NCBI GenBank assembly: GCA_027575765.1
Contig: JANBPT010000158.1
Coordinates: 1-64,000, forward strand
Source of the DNA: Tieghemiomyces parasiticus
Lineage: Eukaryota > Kickxellomycota > Dimargaritomycetes > Dimargaritales > Dimargaritaceae
Reading direction: 5' to 3'
DNA length: 64,000 nucleotides
Below, in pieces: positions 35,832-47,629 of the stretch. Every line of letters begins with the position of its first letter. The first letter of the stretch is position 1. The notes beneath the pieces were generated by a model. It was not told where the DNA came from and did no database searches. It was given only the letters and a program-made list of their open reading frames with translations. Both the position numbers and the translations under genes were made by a program.

Positions 35832-38800
35832 TCATGGTGATGCCGGCGGCGGCGGCGAGGTCGTTGTGGTGGTGGTGGAATTGAACGGGTCGTCTGGGTC
35901 CGCGACGGGCTGAAGGACCGACTGGCCAAATGTCATGACCGGCGACGCCTGGTGCGATAATGACGGGGACGCCACTCCCGGGGCGGCCAGGCCAGATTCG
36001 ATGCTAGCGGCCTGTGAACGCGGTTCGGCAGAGCTGACGGGGAGTGCCTCGGTACCTTGCCTGAGGGGCCCACGGGGTGCATCGTTTTCGTCACCCTCAG
36101 TAGTGATAGGCTGGGAGGTTTCAGCAACTCCTTCGCTATCATCACGATCCACGGAAGCCGTCGACCGGCCGAAAGCAGCGAGGTTACCCAAGTGGGACCC
36201 TGCGCCGTGAGCCCGTTGCTGGGCGCGCTGTTGCTGCCGCTGCTGATAGGTGTGCTTCAATGTCTCGATCCCAGTGTTGAGCCAGCCCAGTCGGCCCCCT
36301 AAACCATAAACGTTACCACCATTGCCGCCATTATGGTGGCCCAGTCCGGAGGCCGACGGCGGAGAGACGCCCGTATGGGAGGCTGCCCCGGTGCTCAGGG
36401 TACTCGCCAGCGTGGATTGGGACCCGTTGTGCCACGGTAGGTTAGGGGTGGAATGCTCAAAACTGCGCGCGTAGGGTAATCGGTCGCCAGGGGCGGCGTC
36501 ACCGTTTGGAGGTTGACCGCGTCGGGCGTCAGGAATGATTTGGTTGAGCCAGGAGAACCGGGTGGAACCGCCAGCACCACTATTACCATTGCCATTGCTG
36601 CTGGCAGGATCGTGAGGGCGACCCGCGCGGTAAAGGTGGGCCTCGGAGTGCGGAATGCCTTGGCCGATGGGTTGATTATGGTATGGGATGGGCTGGCCGC
36701 GGCCCCGTGGGAGTTGACTGGGGCCCGGCGGGAAACTGGCCGAGGCCCGAGCGGCAGCCGCGCTGTCAGCCGTCGCGTGGGTGGGCGACGTCGGCGGCAA
36801 CTGGCGGGCCGCGGTTTTCGGAGACCCAGTGCCGTCACCCAGGTGAGCCTGGGAGGGCGGGGCCAGCGATACTGAGGGCCGGCGGATCGTACTGGTTGGG
36901 CCGCCATCGGGACTGGAGTCGGAGTCGGACGACGAGGCCGAGGTCAGGGACGGGCTCGACGGTGTAGGCGAGGCGGAAGGGGAATGACCTGGAAAGGGCC
37001 GTAGCAGATCTGAATGTTCGGCCGGGGCGGGATGCGGGCTAGCGTGACCGACACTGGCCCGACGCGGTAACGGAACGAGACCTGGGTGACGCTTGGGCTG
37101 AGCCTGCTGCATCTGGCGACCCTTGATGGATTGTAGGAGTGACAGGGCCCGGGAGGTCGGTGCAGCAGACTCGTCGGGTCTGTGGGGCTTTGTGCCCACA
37201 GCAGGTGCCGACAGGATTGAAGCTACGTCATCGTCGGCACCGGGGCCAAGGGGCTGGCTGTTGGACCGGCCACGGCCGCCACCAGCAGCGGTGGTCGTAG
37301 CATCGGCCGGGGCGGTAGCTGCAGACAGTTGGGACGAGACCGTGGCTGGCCGATCGCTGGTAGCAGTGTCGGTTGGGGAGGGGCCTGACTCTGTGGCTGC
37401 GGCAGTGGGCTGCGACGTGGGGGACGCGCCGAAGCTGGCCGGTGAATCAGTCCCTGGAAGGTTGGGCGGGGGCACCAGAAACTGTTCAAAAATGCCGCCC
37501 ATTCCCTGCGAGGGGAAAAACGGGGTATCGTCCATGTTTGGAAGTACCAAATTCTCATTGACCATGTCGTATATCCGGCGCTCGATGGCCTGGATGACCA
37601 TGCCAAACTTAACCTGCTTATCGGACACCACGGGCTCAATGTGGAGGTCCATGGCGGGCGTCTCGTAGAACCCGATCCAGAACCGGTTGGTTGGGGCAGG
37701 TTTGATCTTGAGGAGCAGCTTTCCCGTGAGTCCCTTGAGGACCACCGCCAGGACGACCGGGACACGCAGAGACTTGAGGCGAGCGGCCACTGAGAGCTGC
37801 ACCTCAGTTTGGATCTCGCAGCTGAATCCACCCGAGTAGTGCAGATACATCTCGGCGGTCAGCTCACCATCATCCTTCAACCCCAGCAGTCGCGGGTTGG
37901 TAATGTACGGGACACTCTCCCCGACGTTCAGGTCGCGGACTGCAATGTCGCCCAGGAAGCTGGGCTTCTTGAGCTTAGTGATCTTAAGCCTGATCTTATT
38001 GATGAAGTGCTGCTTGACCATCTCGGTGCGATATACGCTGAGGAACACCCGCCCCATCACAGCGTTAAGCCACTGGGTCTGGATGTGATTCTCGTTAGAG
38101 TGAACCGTCCGCTGGAGGTCGTGCAGGGCCTGTGGGTCTAGCTCGGTGCGGTCGAGTGTGGATGCGGCAGAAAACGGGGACACCGGTGGAGCGCTACCAC
38201 GGACTACACCCTCGGGCTCGGAAATTTCACCGCGCAGCCGGGCCGCTCGCCGGAGTGCGAAGTACCAGTCCTCCTTGACCACCGGGGTATCGGCATAGAC
38301 AAAGTAGCTGTTGCGCAGTGTGTCCCCCGCTGCGGTGGCGTCGCCGTTGGCCGCAACGGCGGCCTCTTTGCTGTTGGAGGCGGCCAGCGGTGCTTTCTTG
38401 GCCAGTAGAATGGGTCGTTCCTTATGGAATACCTCGTTGTCGGGTAGAAGCGGCGGGTGGATACTGACTGTGTGCATAGGCATGATGATGACGCCCCGGC
38501 ACTCAACCTGCTCCTCGCCGGTGTACAGGAACAGAGTATCGTACTTTAGCACCACGTAGTACCGGTCTTTAGCCTTGCGCTGAGCCTGTTGTTGCTTGCT
38601 CTCCATCATTTGGGTGAGGCCGAGCTTGACCAAGTTAGCAAAGTTGGGCGTATCGGTGGACTCCTTCTCCTCCCGGGTGATGCGCAGCCAGCCTACCCTA
38701 TGGTACATTGCAGGGTCCTCGGGGGCTTCCTCGGCACGTCGCTCAGCGGCTCGCTGTCGCTGGTCGTGCTCGGCGGTCGTAACGACGGGGTCGGACGACT

Positions 38801-38954
38801 TGCCCGCGGCCGATGGCGGCTTGTCAGCGGGCGGTAAGGTGACGTAGATGTAAGCGAGGACGCCCGCTAGGCACGCTGGCAAGAAGAGGGCGCCGAGTAG
38901 GAAAGTGAGGAAATGGGTCACCAGACCCCAGGGGGGTAGCAACGGGACGCCCAT
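35832..38954 (-). CDS. NVJ2: Nvj2/TEX2-type SMP-domain lipid transfer protein at ER contact sites
   Basis: A single exon of 1040 residues on the minus strand. The N-terminus has one strong membrane segment (about 10-36, FLTFLLGALFLPACLAGVLA) for ER anchoring. A PH-like domain follows (about 95-240, with YYVVLKYDTLFLYTGEEQ). The SMP domain spans about 286-485 and includes WLNAVMGRVFLSVYRTEMV, KIRLKITKLKKPSFLGDIAV, VGESVPYITNPRL, GLTGKLLLKIKP and RFWIGFYETP. The transmembrane-PH-SMP order is that of yeast Nvj2 and animal TEX2, which move ceramide and other lipids between ER and Golgi or nucleus-vacuole junctions. The last 540 residues are low-complexity Ser/Pro/Gly-rich with no domain visible, longer than in Nvj2 (770 aa). 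Convergent with PRP22. Confidence 0.92.
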   Translation of the reverse strand: MGVPLLPPWGLVTHFLTFLLGALFLPACLAGVLAYIYVTLPPADKPPSAAGKSSDPVVTTAEHDQRQRAAERRAEEAPEDPAMYHRVGWLRITREEKESTDTPNFANLVKLGLTQMMESKQQQAQRKAKDRYYVVLKYDTLFLYTGEEQVECRGVIIMPMHTVSIHPPLLPDNEVFHKERPILLAKKAPLAASNSKEAAVAANGDATAAGDTLRNSYFVYADTPVVKEDWYFALRRAARLRGEISEPEGVVRGSAPPVSPFSAASTLDRTELDPQALHDLQRTVHSNENHIQTQWLNAVMGRVFLSVYRTEMVKQHFINKIRLKITKLKKPSFLGDIAVRDLNVGESVPYITNPRLLGLKDDGELTAEMYLHYSGGFSCEIQTEVQLSVAARLKSLRVPVVLAVVLKGLTGKLLLKIKPAPTNRFWIGFYETPAMDLHIEPVVSDKQVKFGMVIQAIERRIYDMVNENLVLPNMDDTPFFPSQGMGGIFEQFLVPPPNLPGTDSPASFGASPTSQPTAAATESGPSPTDTATSDRPATVSSQLSAATAPADATTTAAGGGRGRSNSQPLGPGADDDVASILSAPAVGTKPHRPDESAAPTSRALSLLQSIKGRQMQQAQPKRHPGLVPLPRRASVGHASPHPAPAEHSDLLRPFPGHSPSASPTPSSPSLTSASSSDSDSSPDGGPTSTIRRPSVSLAPPSQAHLGDGTGSPKTAARQLPPTSPTHATADSAAAARASASFPPGPSQLPRGRGQPIPYHNQPIGQGIPHSEAHLYRAGRPHDPASSNGNGNSGAGGSTRFSWLNQIIPDARRGQPPNGDAAPGDRLPYARSFEHSTPNLPWHNGSQSTLASTLSTGAASHTGVSPPSASGLGHHNGGNGGNVYGLGGRLGWLNTGIETLKHTYQQRQQQRAQQRAHGAGSHLGNLAAFGRSTASVDRDDSEGVAETSQPITTEGDENDAPRGPLRQGTEALPVSSAEPRSQAASIESGLAAPGVASPSLSHQASPVMTFGQSVLQPVADPDDPFNSTTTTTTSPPPPASP

Positions 38955-40427
38955 TGTCCTAACCTAGGACGAACGCACTGGGCTGGCGGAATGCGGTGGG
39001 TTCTGACGGGGTTGTATGCAGTAGGCTGGGTCGTGACAAGAGCGGCAGTTCGTAAAATGAAGGCGGGCAACTGAGCGGACGGTAGACTAAAGAAAAGGGT
39101 GCAGTTCAATATGGTGGGGGCGCCCGTAGCCTTTGGCAGCCTTCAGGTGTCCAGAGTGCGCGTTTGGGCCGACGGTGACAGGAGGTAGAAGGGAGGAAGG
39201 AATGCAGAAGTGGAGATGAAGGCTCCCAAATGTTAGGTGCGGAGAGTGACAGCCTTCAAGCCAGAGGGGCTAAGCGTGGCTAAGGAAAAGGTAGGGTTGT
39301 ACAGGCGGGAGAGTGATAAGGCGCACACGTGTTGGCGGGATACGATAGTCACGGCGTAGCTTGTCTCCGGCCTACAGCCTCAGAGTAGGGCGCAGGCGAA
39401 CCGTGGTAGGGAGGTAACTCCCAGAACATGCGATACGGCGACCACATCAACAAATGCAATACAGGCAAGGGGGCTAAGTGCGCTGCTCAAAGAAAATATG
39501 CAAGTATATCGCGGTTTGGCCTGACAGCAGGTTTCAATGGTGCCATGCATCTCACACCAGAATAGAGTTGGAACCATAGCAGCGGCGGTAGATGGCTTCG
39601 CATGGTGCGATTGTAAGGCGCTCTACGCGACTGAACCTTGCGCACGTTGGGCAGTGCTGGGGGTCTCGCTTGCCACACTCAGCCATTGACCAGTCGCTCT
39701 TCGTCCGAGACGACAGGCTCGTTGACGAGGCTGGTTGATCGGCAGCCATACATTGAGGATATTCCCACTGTTGAACGCGCCCTTCGGAGTGACCCACATC
39801 GAGATGGCCGCTCAAACCCGACCGGCTCTACTTTCGTCACCAGTTAGTCCGCATCGGAGTTCGAAGTATCCATCAACGTCAAGTCTGATCTAGCCATAGC
39901 ACCATTCTGGCGGTTGGGTTGCAGCTATTAGCCAACCGCTTCCCTCCCCTCCTCCCCCGAGTCGGAGGGCTGCCATTGGTAGGCCTGGGCTAGTTTATAG
40001 ACGCTAGATAGCATGGAATGACAGCATGCGCAAGCGTAGTCATATGGTGAAGTTATCCGCACTATGGAATTGTCGAGCCGCCCAGCGCTCATTGAGCTTA
40101 ACGGATACACCAATAGGACTACACAACATTCCAAAAACCACTTATTTTGAAGCCCCGCGTGACAGTATCCTGGCGCCCGTCCTTTAGAGACGACTCTTGA
40201 ATGCAATGTTATAGGCGGGTAAGGTATGGAAAGTCATGCCATATGGGTCCACTCGAAAACGCTAGTTTCTGAAGGTTAAAGAGAGGCAGAGTTGTCCAGT
40301 CGTTGGAGAGGAAGCTGTGCTGACACCTGACTGAGCCCACCACCCACCTTGACCTCCCAGAGATTCAAACTCTTACACATTCCACCTCATTCTGCCTTCT
40401 TCAAGGATCACAATATTGTCTTTCGTC
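38955..40427. other. Divergent spacer between NVJ2 and TMEM256-like gene
   Basis: This 1.47-kb region should hold both promoters. The side near 40427 is pyrimidine-rich (TTCCACCTCATTCTGCC). Short open frames on the minus strand (39380-39815) have no recognisable content. Confidence 0.4.
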
Positions 40428-40938
40428 ATGGCCCACCTCTTGTTCTGGCGCTTCGGCTGTATTCTAGGTAGGTAGCGTCACTGCCACTACTCCTTTCCTG
40501 CCCTGCGCGCGATGGGGGGTGGTCCACGGCTTTGAAATGAGGCATATCTTGACACTTTCCTAACGGGCTTAGACCGCCCCAACTACTCACCCGCAACTGT
40601 TCGTCACATGCCCTTCGTATGATCCAGGTGCCCACAGCGTTGCCTTCGGTGCCTATGGCAGCCACGGCCTTCCAATCCGGGTAGATGGCGACGAGCACCG
40701 CATCGGCCAGTGGCGAACGGCCGTTCAATACCAAATGCTACACTCGGCCGTTCTGATCCTCGCCGCTTACTCTAAGCGCTCACTGGTTGCCAACAGTTTG
40801 CTAGCAACTGGTACGATTTTCTTTTCTGGTTCCCTGTACCTACGATCCCTGTACCCGGACCGTTTTGAGGTGGCTCGCAAATTGGCGCCAGTCGGGGGTG
40901 TCATGTTGATCTTGGGGTGGGCTGCGTTGGCCATATAG
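40428..40938 (+). CDS. TMEM256/DUF423 family small membrane protein
   Basis: Exons 40428-40467 and 40628-40938 join in phase 1 across a 160-bp intron (GTAGGT...CAG), giving 116 residues. The family pattern is clear: FWRFGCILGAHSVAFGAYGS at the N-terminus, WRTAVQYQMLHSAVLILAA in the middle, GTIFFSGSLYLRSL, then PVGGVMLILGWAALA. The usual GAFGAH signature is here GAYGSH. Four membrane segments are expected. Bacterial YgdD and human TMEM256 belong here; function is unknown, and eukaryotic members are reported mainly in mitochondria or cell membranes. The intron falls after CIL, early in the first membrane segment. Confidence 0.9.
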
Positions 40939-42804
40939 CTTAGCGATAGGGTGGAAATCCAAACACTGGCGAACATGCGATTTTGCGAATTTAAACACAG
41001 TCGCTGTGTAAGTTCGTTCGAGTACGTCAATGCTTTAATAGTCATTTGCCCTGGGTAGATGTTGAATCACCGTCCAGGTGTCTCGATTCAATTGATAATT
41101 AGCACGGTGTGCTTCACTTGTATACACGGCGTATAAATACTCGCGCTTAAAGAAACAGCGTATGTCACAACTGGTTGGTGACTTTGAAACCTAGTCGCGA
41201 CATATCTGGCCAGTGGACCTGTACGACTCCTGGTGTAGAATTGTCCCATTTTTCGCTGCACAGCCTGTTGACTTGAACCCCCCCCACTAGAGCTCCAGTA
41301 TTTTGTAGGTGTTCACATAGCAGCATATTTAATTTTGCGCCTGCTGAGATAAAAATTTTGAGCTACCCACTCTCCAACTGTGCGTCTTGGGCGACGCGTT
41401 GTTTGCACGGGCTATGGCCAGCCAGTATATGTCATCCAATCTAGCGCCAGAACTAGTGGATCCTGCGTTGCGCCTGTTTTTGTTGCTGTTGACGTCGCTG
41501 ACGCCAAGTCCTCGAGCTGCACCGACAGTGCCAGGTAGACGCTACTTGTCATACCAGCCTAGGTCAATGACCTTGATGGCTGGGCTGAAACCTGATCTGG
41601 GATATTATTCACCACCGTTGATGATGATTGAGGTCGGAATAATCGCCAACTTATGGTCGCAACCTCACCGGCGACCTCTCACCTGGATTCGGAAAGACCA
41701 CGATAAGCCGAGTCCATCGAAGTCACCTGCACCGTTTGATGCAGTATCCTACGATTAGTCTTTCTTAGGATAGCATGCTTCAGTGTCCTCTCGTCTCCTT
41801 CATGCTGTGTTTTTCCCTGCTGCTTTTCCTATGATGTATTCATCACTGCTGCCACTTTACAACAACGGTTACAAGTCAAGGCTGGAATGGATATATAGTA
41901 TTTGTCCGCCGGCCGCCTCAATAAACAACAGACTGCCCTATAACCCTCTACTTTTCTATCGTATTCTCAACCCCTGTGTATTTACTACACCACCATCCTC
42001 TTGAGTCTCCGGGCTAATGGTGAGATTCTGGAGTGGTCCAAGTGTATAAAGTCCCAGGATGATGGTGGTGGTGGTCTGGTGCCTGCCAAGGCTAAAAAGT
42101 GCAAGGCCACTACTACTGCTGACCAGAAGCCACGGGTGAAGTGCCAAGCACAACGGCTGTTCCCCGCCAGATCCATAAAGCACTTTCCGGCCCTGTTATC
42201 GCAGGGCTAAGCTGCGACAAAAGCAAGATACTTGGGCCACTCTCCATTCAATGTAATGAAGGGGAGGCACCCTAAAGGCAAGTCGGCTGGACAGAGAGCC
42301 TCATCCAAGAAATGGATGGAATAACTGCAGCCTGCTGTGAGACAACGTACTAATAGGCTCGACCTTGTGCCACTCTGCTAACATTTCTCACTTTGCCATA
42401 GGTTCATCAATGCAAACGCACACACAGACGGTTCGGCTCGTTAAACGCAAAATTCGCCACCATTGAAACGCAGATTCACGGGACACACGCCGCAAATGTT
42501 ACACACTGGTGGTGTGATATCCGTCATCGCATGGCGCAAACTCATTTGCAAGAAATAGTATATTCAAGTCTAGCGCCCAAAATTCAGTCCATTTTACCTT
42601 CCGTGGATTGTCATGTGCATTATTGCTTAATCTATAACCACTGCCGCAAGGCCAGGTAAATTATCCCTGAACTGGCCTTCATATGAACCCCAATGCTACT
42701 TACCGAATGATCCCTTAAAGTTAGATATCCTAACTCTGTGCGAGCCACAATTGCTTCAAAGGTGACCCTCCCTCCGGGTTGACGCCCTATTCAGCAACAT
42801 TGGC
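40939..42804. other. Gene-poor spacer left of a mariner remnant
   Basis: I found no gene I could support. Two open frames stand out by length only: 41387-41758 and 42001-42210 (Lys/Ala/Thr-rich). They lack recognisable motifs and may be decayed sequence. A TATAAATA element is at 41131-41138. Confidence 0.35.
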
Positions 42805-43195
42805 GATCTTCTAGAGGCTGGTTACGAGCCTCAGCAACGTATTGCCTGCGGAAGGGGGATGGTCTAAGTCTGCCACACCTCCCCCTCCACCACATGCTTT
42901 ACACTGCGCGGAGGCCTGGGACTGGAAGGCTATAGCAACCACTGGGTTCCGAGCGCCCTCACCGACGACCAGTGCCACTGATGGGCTCGTTTAGCAGTCG
43001 ATTATCTGTATGAAGCTGGCTGAGGCAGTAGCTACCTGCTCGATACCATCATTACAAGTGACCCAGTTTTGGCTAGATATCCTAGGCCGTTCGGTGGGTC
43101 CAACTGCCAGATATTGTATTCTCAGGCTGTTTCTATACCGGCTGGCGTGCTCTGTTACCACACAAGAATTTGGAGCTGTACAGGCTCTAGCTTAA
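42805..43195 (+). pseudogene. Decayed mariner-family transposase fragment (copy B)
   Basis: Read in one frame with at least three internal stops, this matches the fragment at 60734-61480 residue by residue: VCHTSPST, then 20 residues to WVPSALTDDQCH, then SYLLDTIITSDP, then CQILYSQAVSIP. The corresponding copy A strings are VCHSSPST, WVPHNLTDDQRH, EYLLDSIITGDE and CHRRWHSKGGLIP. WVPxxLTxxQ and the first catalytic Asp in IITGD are mariner/Tc1 landmarks. Here the Asp is kept but the residues after it are changed, and no C-terminal part was found. It is an old inactive copy. No terminal inverted repeats were seen by eye. Confidence 0.6.
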
Positions 43196-44725
43196 CAACC
43201 CCAAGACCTACTTTATTACACGACCAAGGCGAGTTTGCAGAGTAGTTCAAATACCTGGCTAAAGCAATAACACAACAGTTATTTCGTACAGCTACAGTGA
43301 AGCACGTAATGACTGGCAGAAACGCTGAGGGTTAGGAGTATAGCTACTGCACTTCCTTTAGCAGTCGTCAGTGCGACCCTGGGTCGATTAGACGCGGTGT
43401 AATTAGGTAGAAGCATCGGTACCGCAATCACGGCTAGCTAGCGGTCAGTAGAAAACGGCTGTTATACTTCGCACGCAGACCATACCTTGGAGAGCTTGGG
43501 GTGCCTCCGGAGCTCTGATTCACAATGCTCTGCTCCTCTGTCCCGCGCCCTTGACCGGTTTGGGTCTCGTTCTGGGGCTGTTGTAAGTTAAACTGTGTAC
43601 CTCGAAACGAAGGTGGGGCAGTCTATTTTTATCGACCCTGGCGTTGACACCGTTGGCGGTAATCGTTCGTAAGGCCCTGGCTAATTTTCTTATATGGACG
43701 ATCAAGTTGCTCCCTGGATCGTCATCTTAAAACGCTTCAACTTTGACGAGCCAAGTTTATCCTTTGGAATGAACCCCTAACTACCGGCACTGGTTAAGGC
43801 ACATTACGCGACCGCCAGGGACGATGCGTGCCAGCGTCGTCTCACGTCCGGCCATTTCGGTACTGCCGGCTTCACTTATAATTACTCCAACGTTTCACAT
43901 CTGTGCCGCCTCTTTGGCCTCTATCACAATGGCTGGTCTCGGGCCCCGGCCCTTTAATTGACCGACCAGTCCCCCTTCCCTCTTTCCTCCACCCTCTTCC
44001 CCTGTTTTCCTTCTCCACTTCTCCGTCTAAATCCCGACATTATGAGAACCCTAAGGTCTGGGTTCCTTTCGCATCCGGTTATCTTCATCTACGCCGTTTG
44101 TATCCTTCATTACACTATCCTATCGCATAGTATTCGTCATACTGGCGACCTCGCCTTGAACTTCACCCATCTGCCCCTTCGATTTCCCTCTGACGATGCC
44201 CGGTGACTGTCGAGCTGATCACCCCGTCTCCCACCGCTGCCCCTCTTTCTGTACCGCTACAAGCGTGTATCCAAGACCTCTAATATAAAGTCGAGCCGAC
44301 GGACCACCTCAGCTCCCGTCGTAAAAGTATGCCGTGATGCATTTTAACTCTCTTCCACATCCTCTGACCTAATAAGTTCCGCCTCTTCTTTCGTTGGCAA
44401 TCTTCCTTACTGCATGGTCATCGATCTCTACTTCCATAGCCCCATCGTATCCTTAGCTTCTACAAAAACACGCTACCTTCCTCTCCCTTCACACACGTCC
44501 TCAATGCCGATTGACACTCTCTAACAGTACAACCCTAGTTGATTGTCTTGGACAAGCCCTAACATACAATTCATTTGATCTGTACCCTACTTCCTCGTGT
44601 ACTCACTACGCACCGCTGGTCGACGTAAATACCCCTGTGCATCTTCTCTCCATTACATCACCCTACAACACCTTTTTTTCTTAGCCCATCTTGTATTATT
44701 AACCCGGTACTGTTTTAGTTTTACC
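43196..44725. other. Spacer and leader of the trypsin-like protease gene
   Basis: The left part shows no gene. A strong pyrimidine tract at 43968-44015 and a TATAAA at 44284-44289 suggest promoter elements for the protease gene. A GTTTTAG acceptor-like site 8 bp before its ATG hints at a spliced 5' leader. A 55-codon frame at 44041-44206, with a hydrophobic N-terminal half, is noted but not called. Confidence 0.4.
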
Positions 44726-45841
44726 ATGTTGCACCCCACGTTGCTCCTTTCGGCAGTCCTGTGCGTACTGGCGGTCACCGCCGCCCCTCCACCGAAGCTA
44801 AATCCTCACGTATTGGGCGGCACGGACGCCAAAATTGGCGATGTACCCATGTTTGCTGCTCTCTACCGAACGGAGTACGGTACCCTGAGCTGCGGCGGCA
44901 GCATCTTGTCGAAGAACATTATCCTCACCGCCGCCCATTGTGTGGTGAAACCACCCTCCACGCGCCTAGCCGGTCCTAAGCAGTACGTGGTCCGCAACCC
45001 GTCGGAACTGAAGTATAGCGTCGGTAACCTCCAAACCAATAAGCCCAACCTACGCACAGTTACAAAAATCATCGTTCATGATCAGTTCAACCTGACCGGC
45101 GAGCTCAAGAATGACATCGCCCTCCTCCAGGTGGAGGACGTGCCACTGAGCGATACCATCAAGACCATCAAAATTTATATGGGCTCACTCTCTGAGGGCG
45201 ACCTGCTCTCCGCCGCCGGAATGGGAATCACTGACCCAAAAAACGATGCACCAAACACCGAATTGGATATCGTCACATTACCCATCGAATCGAAGGCCAC
45301 CTGCAACGCGGTGGTGCCAGACTACCAGGACTCAAACGGCAGCCAGGTGTGCGCTGGCGGTGTGGCCGGTAAAGACACCTGCTCCGGTGACTCCGGTGGC
45401 CCTCTTTACAAGATCTTCGGAAAGGACCACGCCCAGGTCGGCCTCACATCGTTTGGTGGCGGCCCTAAGGAGGACTCGCCCATCTGTGGTGCCGCCAAGG
45501 GTGTAGGTATCTACACCCACGTTGCTAGCTACATTGACTGGATCGCCACGCATTCGGGTATTAGCGCGGACATTTTGAAATACACTCCCACGAAATCTAC
45601 CGGCGCTATGCCCTCGGCCTCATCCTCCGTCTCAGCCACCTTGGCCTCTGTACCTACGCCTTTGCCAGTCCCCGCCAAATCAGTCTCGGCGTCTGCGCCC
45701 TTATCTACGCTGGAGCAGAACCCGGCTGCCGTCAACAAAGCCGTACCAGTCGCCATGACCTCAACCGGCGCCGCCCCCGCCGCGGCTGGGACATCCGGTT
45801 CGGCCGCTTTGAGCGCGCTACAGGGTCTCACTGTCGTCTAG
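44726..45841 (+). CDS. Secreted trypsin-like serine protease (S1A) with Ser/Ala/Pro tail
   Basis: 371 residues, one exon, start ATG 44726. An upstream in-frame ATG (44597) would hide the signal peptide behind 43 residues, so the second is preferred. A signal peptide covers residues 1-19 (LLLSAVLCVLAVTA). A short propeptide follows, and the mature N-terminus would be V29-L-G-G. Catalytic residues are H71 (TAAHC), D130 (KNDIALL) and S223 (GDSGGP). D217, six residues before the serine, is the S1-pocket Asp that gives cleavage after Arg/Lys. Cysteines fit the usual disulfides. After the domain (about residue 275) a low-complexity Ser/Ala/Pro/Thr tail of 90 residues ends in a weakly hydrophobic stretch, possibly a stalk or wall anchor. 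Likely extracellular digestion. The residue before VLGG is His, not Arg/Lys. Confidence 0.95.
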   Translation: MLHPTLLLSAVLCVLAVTAAPPPKLNPHVLGGTDAKIGDVPMFAALYRTEYGTLSCGGSILSKNIILTAAHCVVKPPSTRLAGPKQYVVRNPSELKYSVGNLQTNKPNLRTVTKIIVHDQFNLTGELKNDIALLQVEDVPLSDTIKTIKIYMGSLSEGDLLSAAGMGITDPKNDAPNTELDIVTLPIESKATCNAVVPDYQDSNGSQVCAGGVAGKDTCSGDSGGPLYKIFGKDHAQVGLTSFGGGPKEDSPICGAAKGVGIYTHVASYIDWIATHSGISADILKYTPTKSTGAMPSASSSVSATLASVPTPLPVPAKSVSASAPLSTLEQNPAAVNKAVPVAMTSTGAAPAAAGTSGSAALSALQGLTVV

Positions 45842-47629
45842 CGGACAATCGGTGGACGTTGCTCTTCTTGTATAGTCACTGAAAGGAGTATCATTTATAT
45901 ATACCTATGTATGTGTTTGGGGATTGTCATTTACAGAGATTGAGTTCGTCAGTAAGATGGCCCAACCTGTCCTGGTTGATAGGTGACTGTCGTCCGTTGG
46001 AGAATGGTATATTTAGTTATTTATAGGATTCCAATACATTACCGATAATGAAGTCTTCTTGACAGCCAGGGCCCTAGACGTGACTAGGGGTGAAATTGGT
46101 CAGACCGACTGTATGTTTTTTTTTGACGGACCACCCAGAGCAACTTCAAGTCAAAGTGGCTTTATCTTTTTTTACACCGAAACTTCACGAGTAATAAAGT
46201 ACCTTTTGGCTGAACAAAGCGGAGGTTAGAAAGGGAGACGCGTACGCTTGTCTTCCTTTGCGTAGGCTTAGCATCATCCACCCCTTCCCGTCCAGCTACA
46301 CTGCTATTCCGCTCGGTCAGAATTCGCGTTTGCCGAGGCCGGGCCTGGACTGTGTGTGACAATGTTTTTTTTTTGTATTGCCAGCTACTTAGTCCGCCGC
46401 TTCTATGGCTCTATTCTCCTAGAAGTGAAGTGGACGGGCCAGCTCCCAACGGCCTTGAGTAGGTGACGGCCTCTGAAGTGAAATGATTGAATCAGGCTAA
46501 GCATAGTGGATGCTGCTGGGATCAATTAGTAGCACCGTAATCCACAAGGGTGGGTAATCCCAGGCTGCGCAACTACCCCAACACCGGCCGCCGCTGCAGT
46601 AGAAAGGGTTGTCCATCCGCGTCAGCACGAACCGTGCAGATTTATAATAACTTCCTTTCCACTGGTCTGATAGAGCCAGGCAGGCCGCCGTGCTCATCAA
46701 TTGGCCTACCTTTTTATCGCTCTCCGGTAACAAGGAATGGGTTAACATCTCTCTAGTGTACGTCGGGGTCGGACGGACCCTATCACTCGGGAGTACCATC
46801 CCGTTTGAGTTACACAGCAGTAGGGACACACATACATGGGCGTAGACCACTCATCCGCGGTCCACAATGCCCTACTGCCGTCACCACGAGAGTGACGTGC
46901 CGCTACCGCCCCCCCCCTCTCTCCCTATACTTTTCCTTTATTTTTATTCTCTCCCCCTTTGACACTCCGCATCCCTCCCCCTTCTCTTTCAAAAACGCCA
47001 CCTTTACGACAGCGCACGGTGATCGGGCGACCCTGTGCAACTCGGAATTCATTTGTACCCTGAATACTACCGGAAGCCACTCTTCGTTCCGTACGAGAGC
47101 CGGTCGCCCACTTAGTTTTGACTCTGCTATACCGTGACAAACGGGCGAACTTGGCCAATTCTCTTGTTTGGCACGCTGCTTCTCAGTCTTCGGCTTCGGC
47201 CTCGCCCGCCAATTGTTAACTCCTCATTCGGCTTAACTACCGAGGCGGGTCCTGTTTAAAACTGACGGTCCCTGCCGCCACGCGCAGATCACTTTTACAT
47301 CCATTACTGCACTATCCATTCCCTCACTCTACACATTATGCTATTTTTTCATTACGTCTTTCCCATCCAAGCCATGTTTATGAACTCATAATCCCTGCGT
47401 CCTAGCTCCTCTATACCAGGCTTCATTAGTAGCTTTCTAACTGCTTGTAAATATCCACCGTACGTCTCGCCCTTGTTGATTATCGGATTGGTCTAGTGAT
47501 ATATTTTGCTTCACATGCCCTCACCCCCGCACTAGTAGCGCCCTCCCACCTCTGAACTCTCCATCAACTTGTTGTAGCGCCCTATTGACAGGCGTGGCCC
47601 GCTCACTTCCTTGACGCAACTCATAGAAT
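45842..47629. other. Spacer between protease and Ser/Pro-rich protein genes
   Basis: Contains the AT-rich 3' flank of the protease gene (45880-46030) and, from about 46890, a pyrimidine-rich leader region for the next gene. Open frames at 46162-46362 and 46497-46850 (minus) have no recognisable motif. No gene called. Confidence 0.35.

Noticed and set aside
44041..44206. 55-codon frame with a hydrophobic N-terminal half before the protease
   Set aside because: Lies in the likely promoter/leader and has no homology I can see; kept only as a note.
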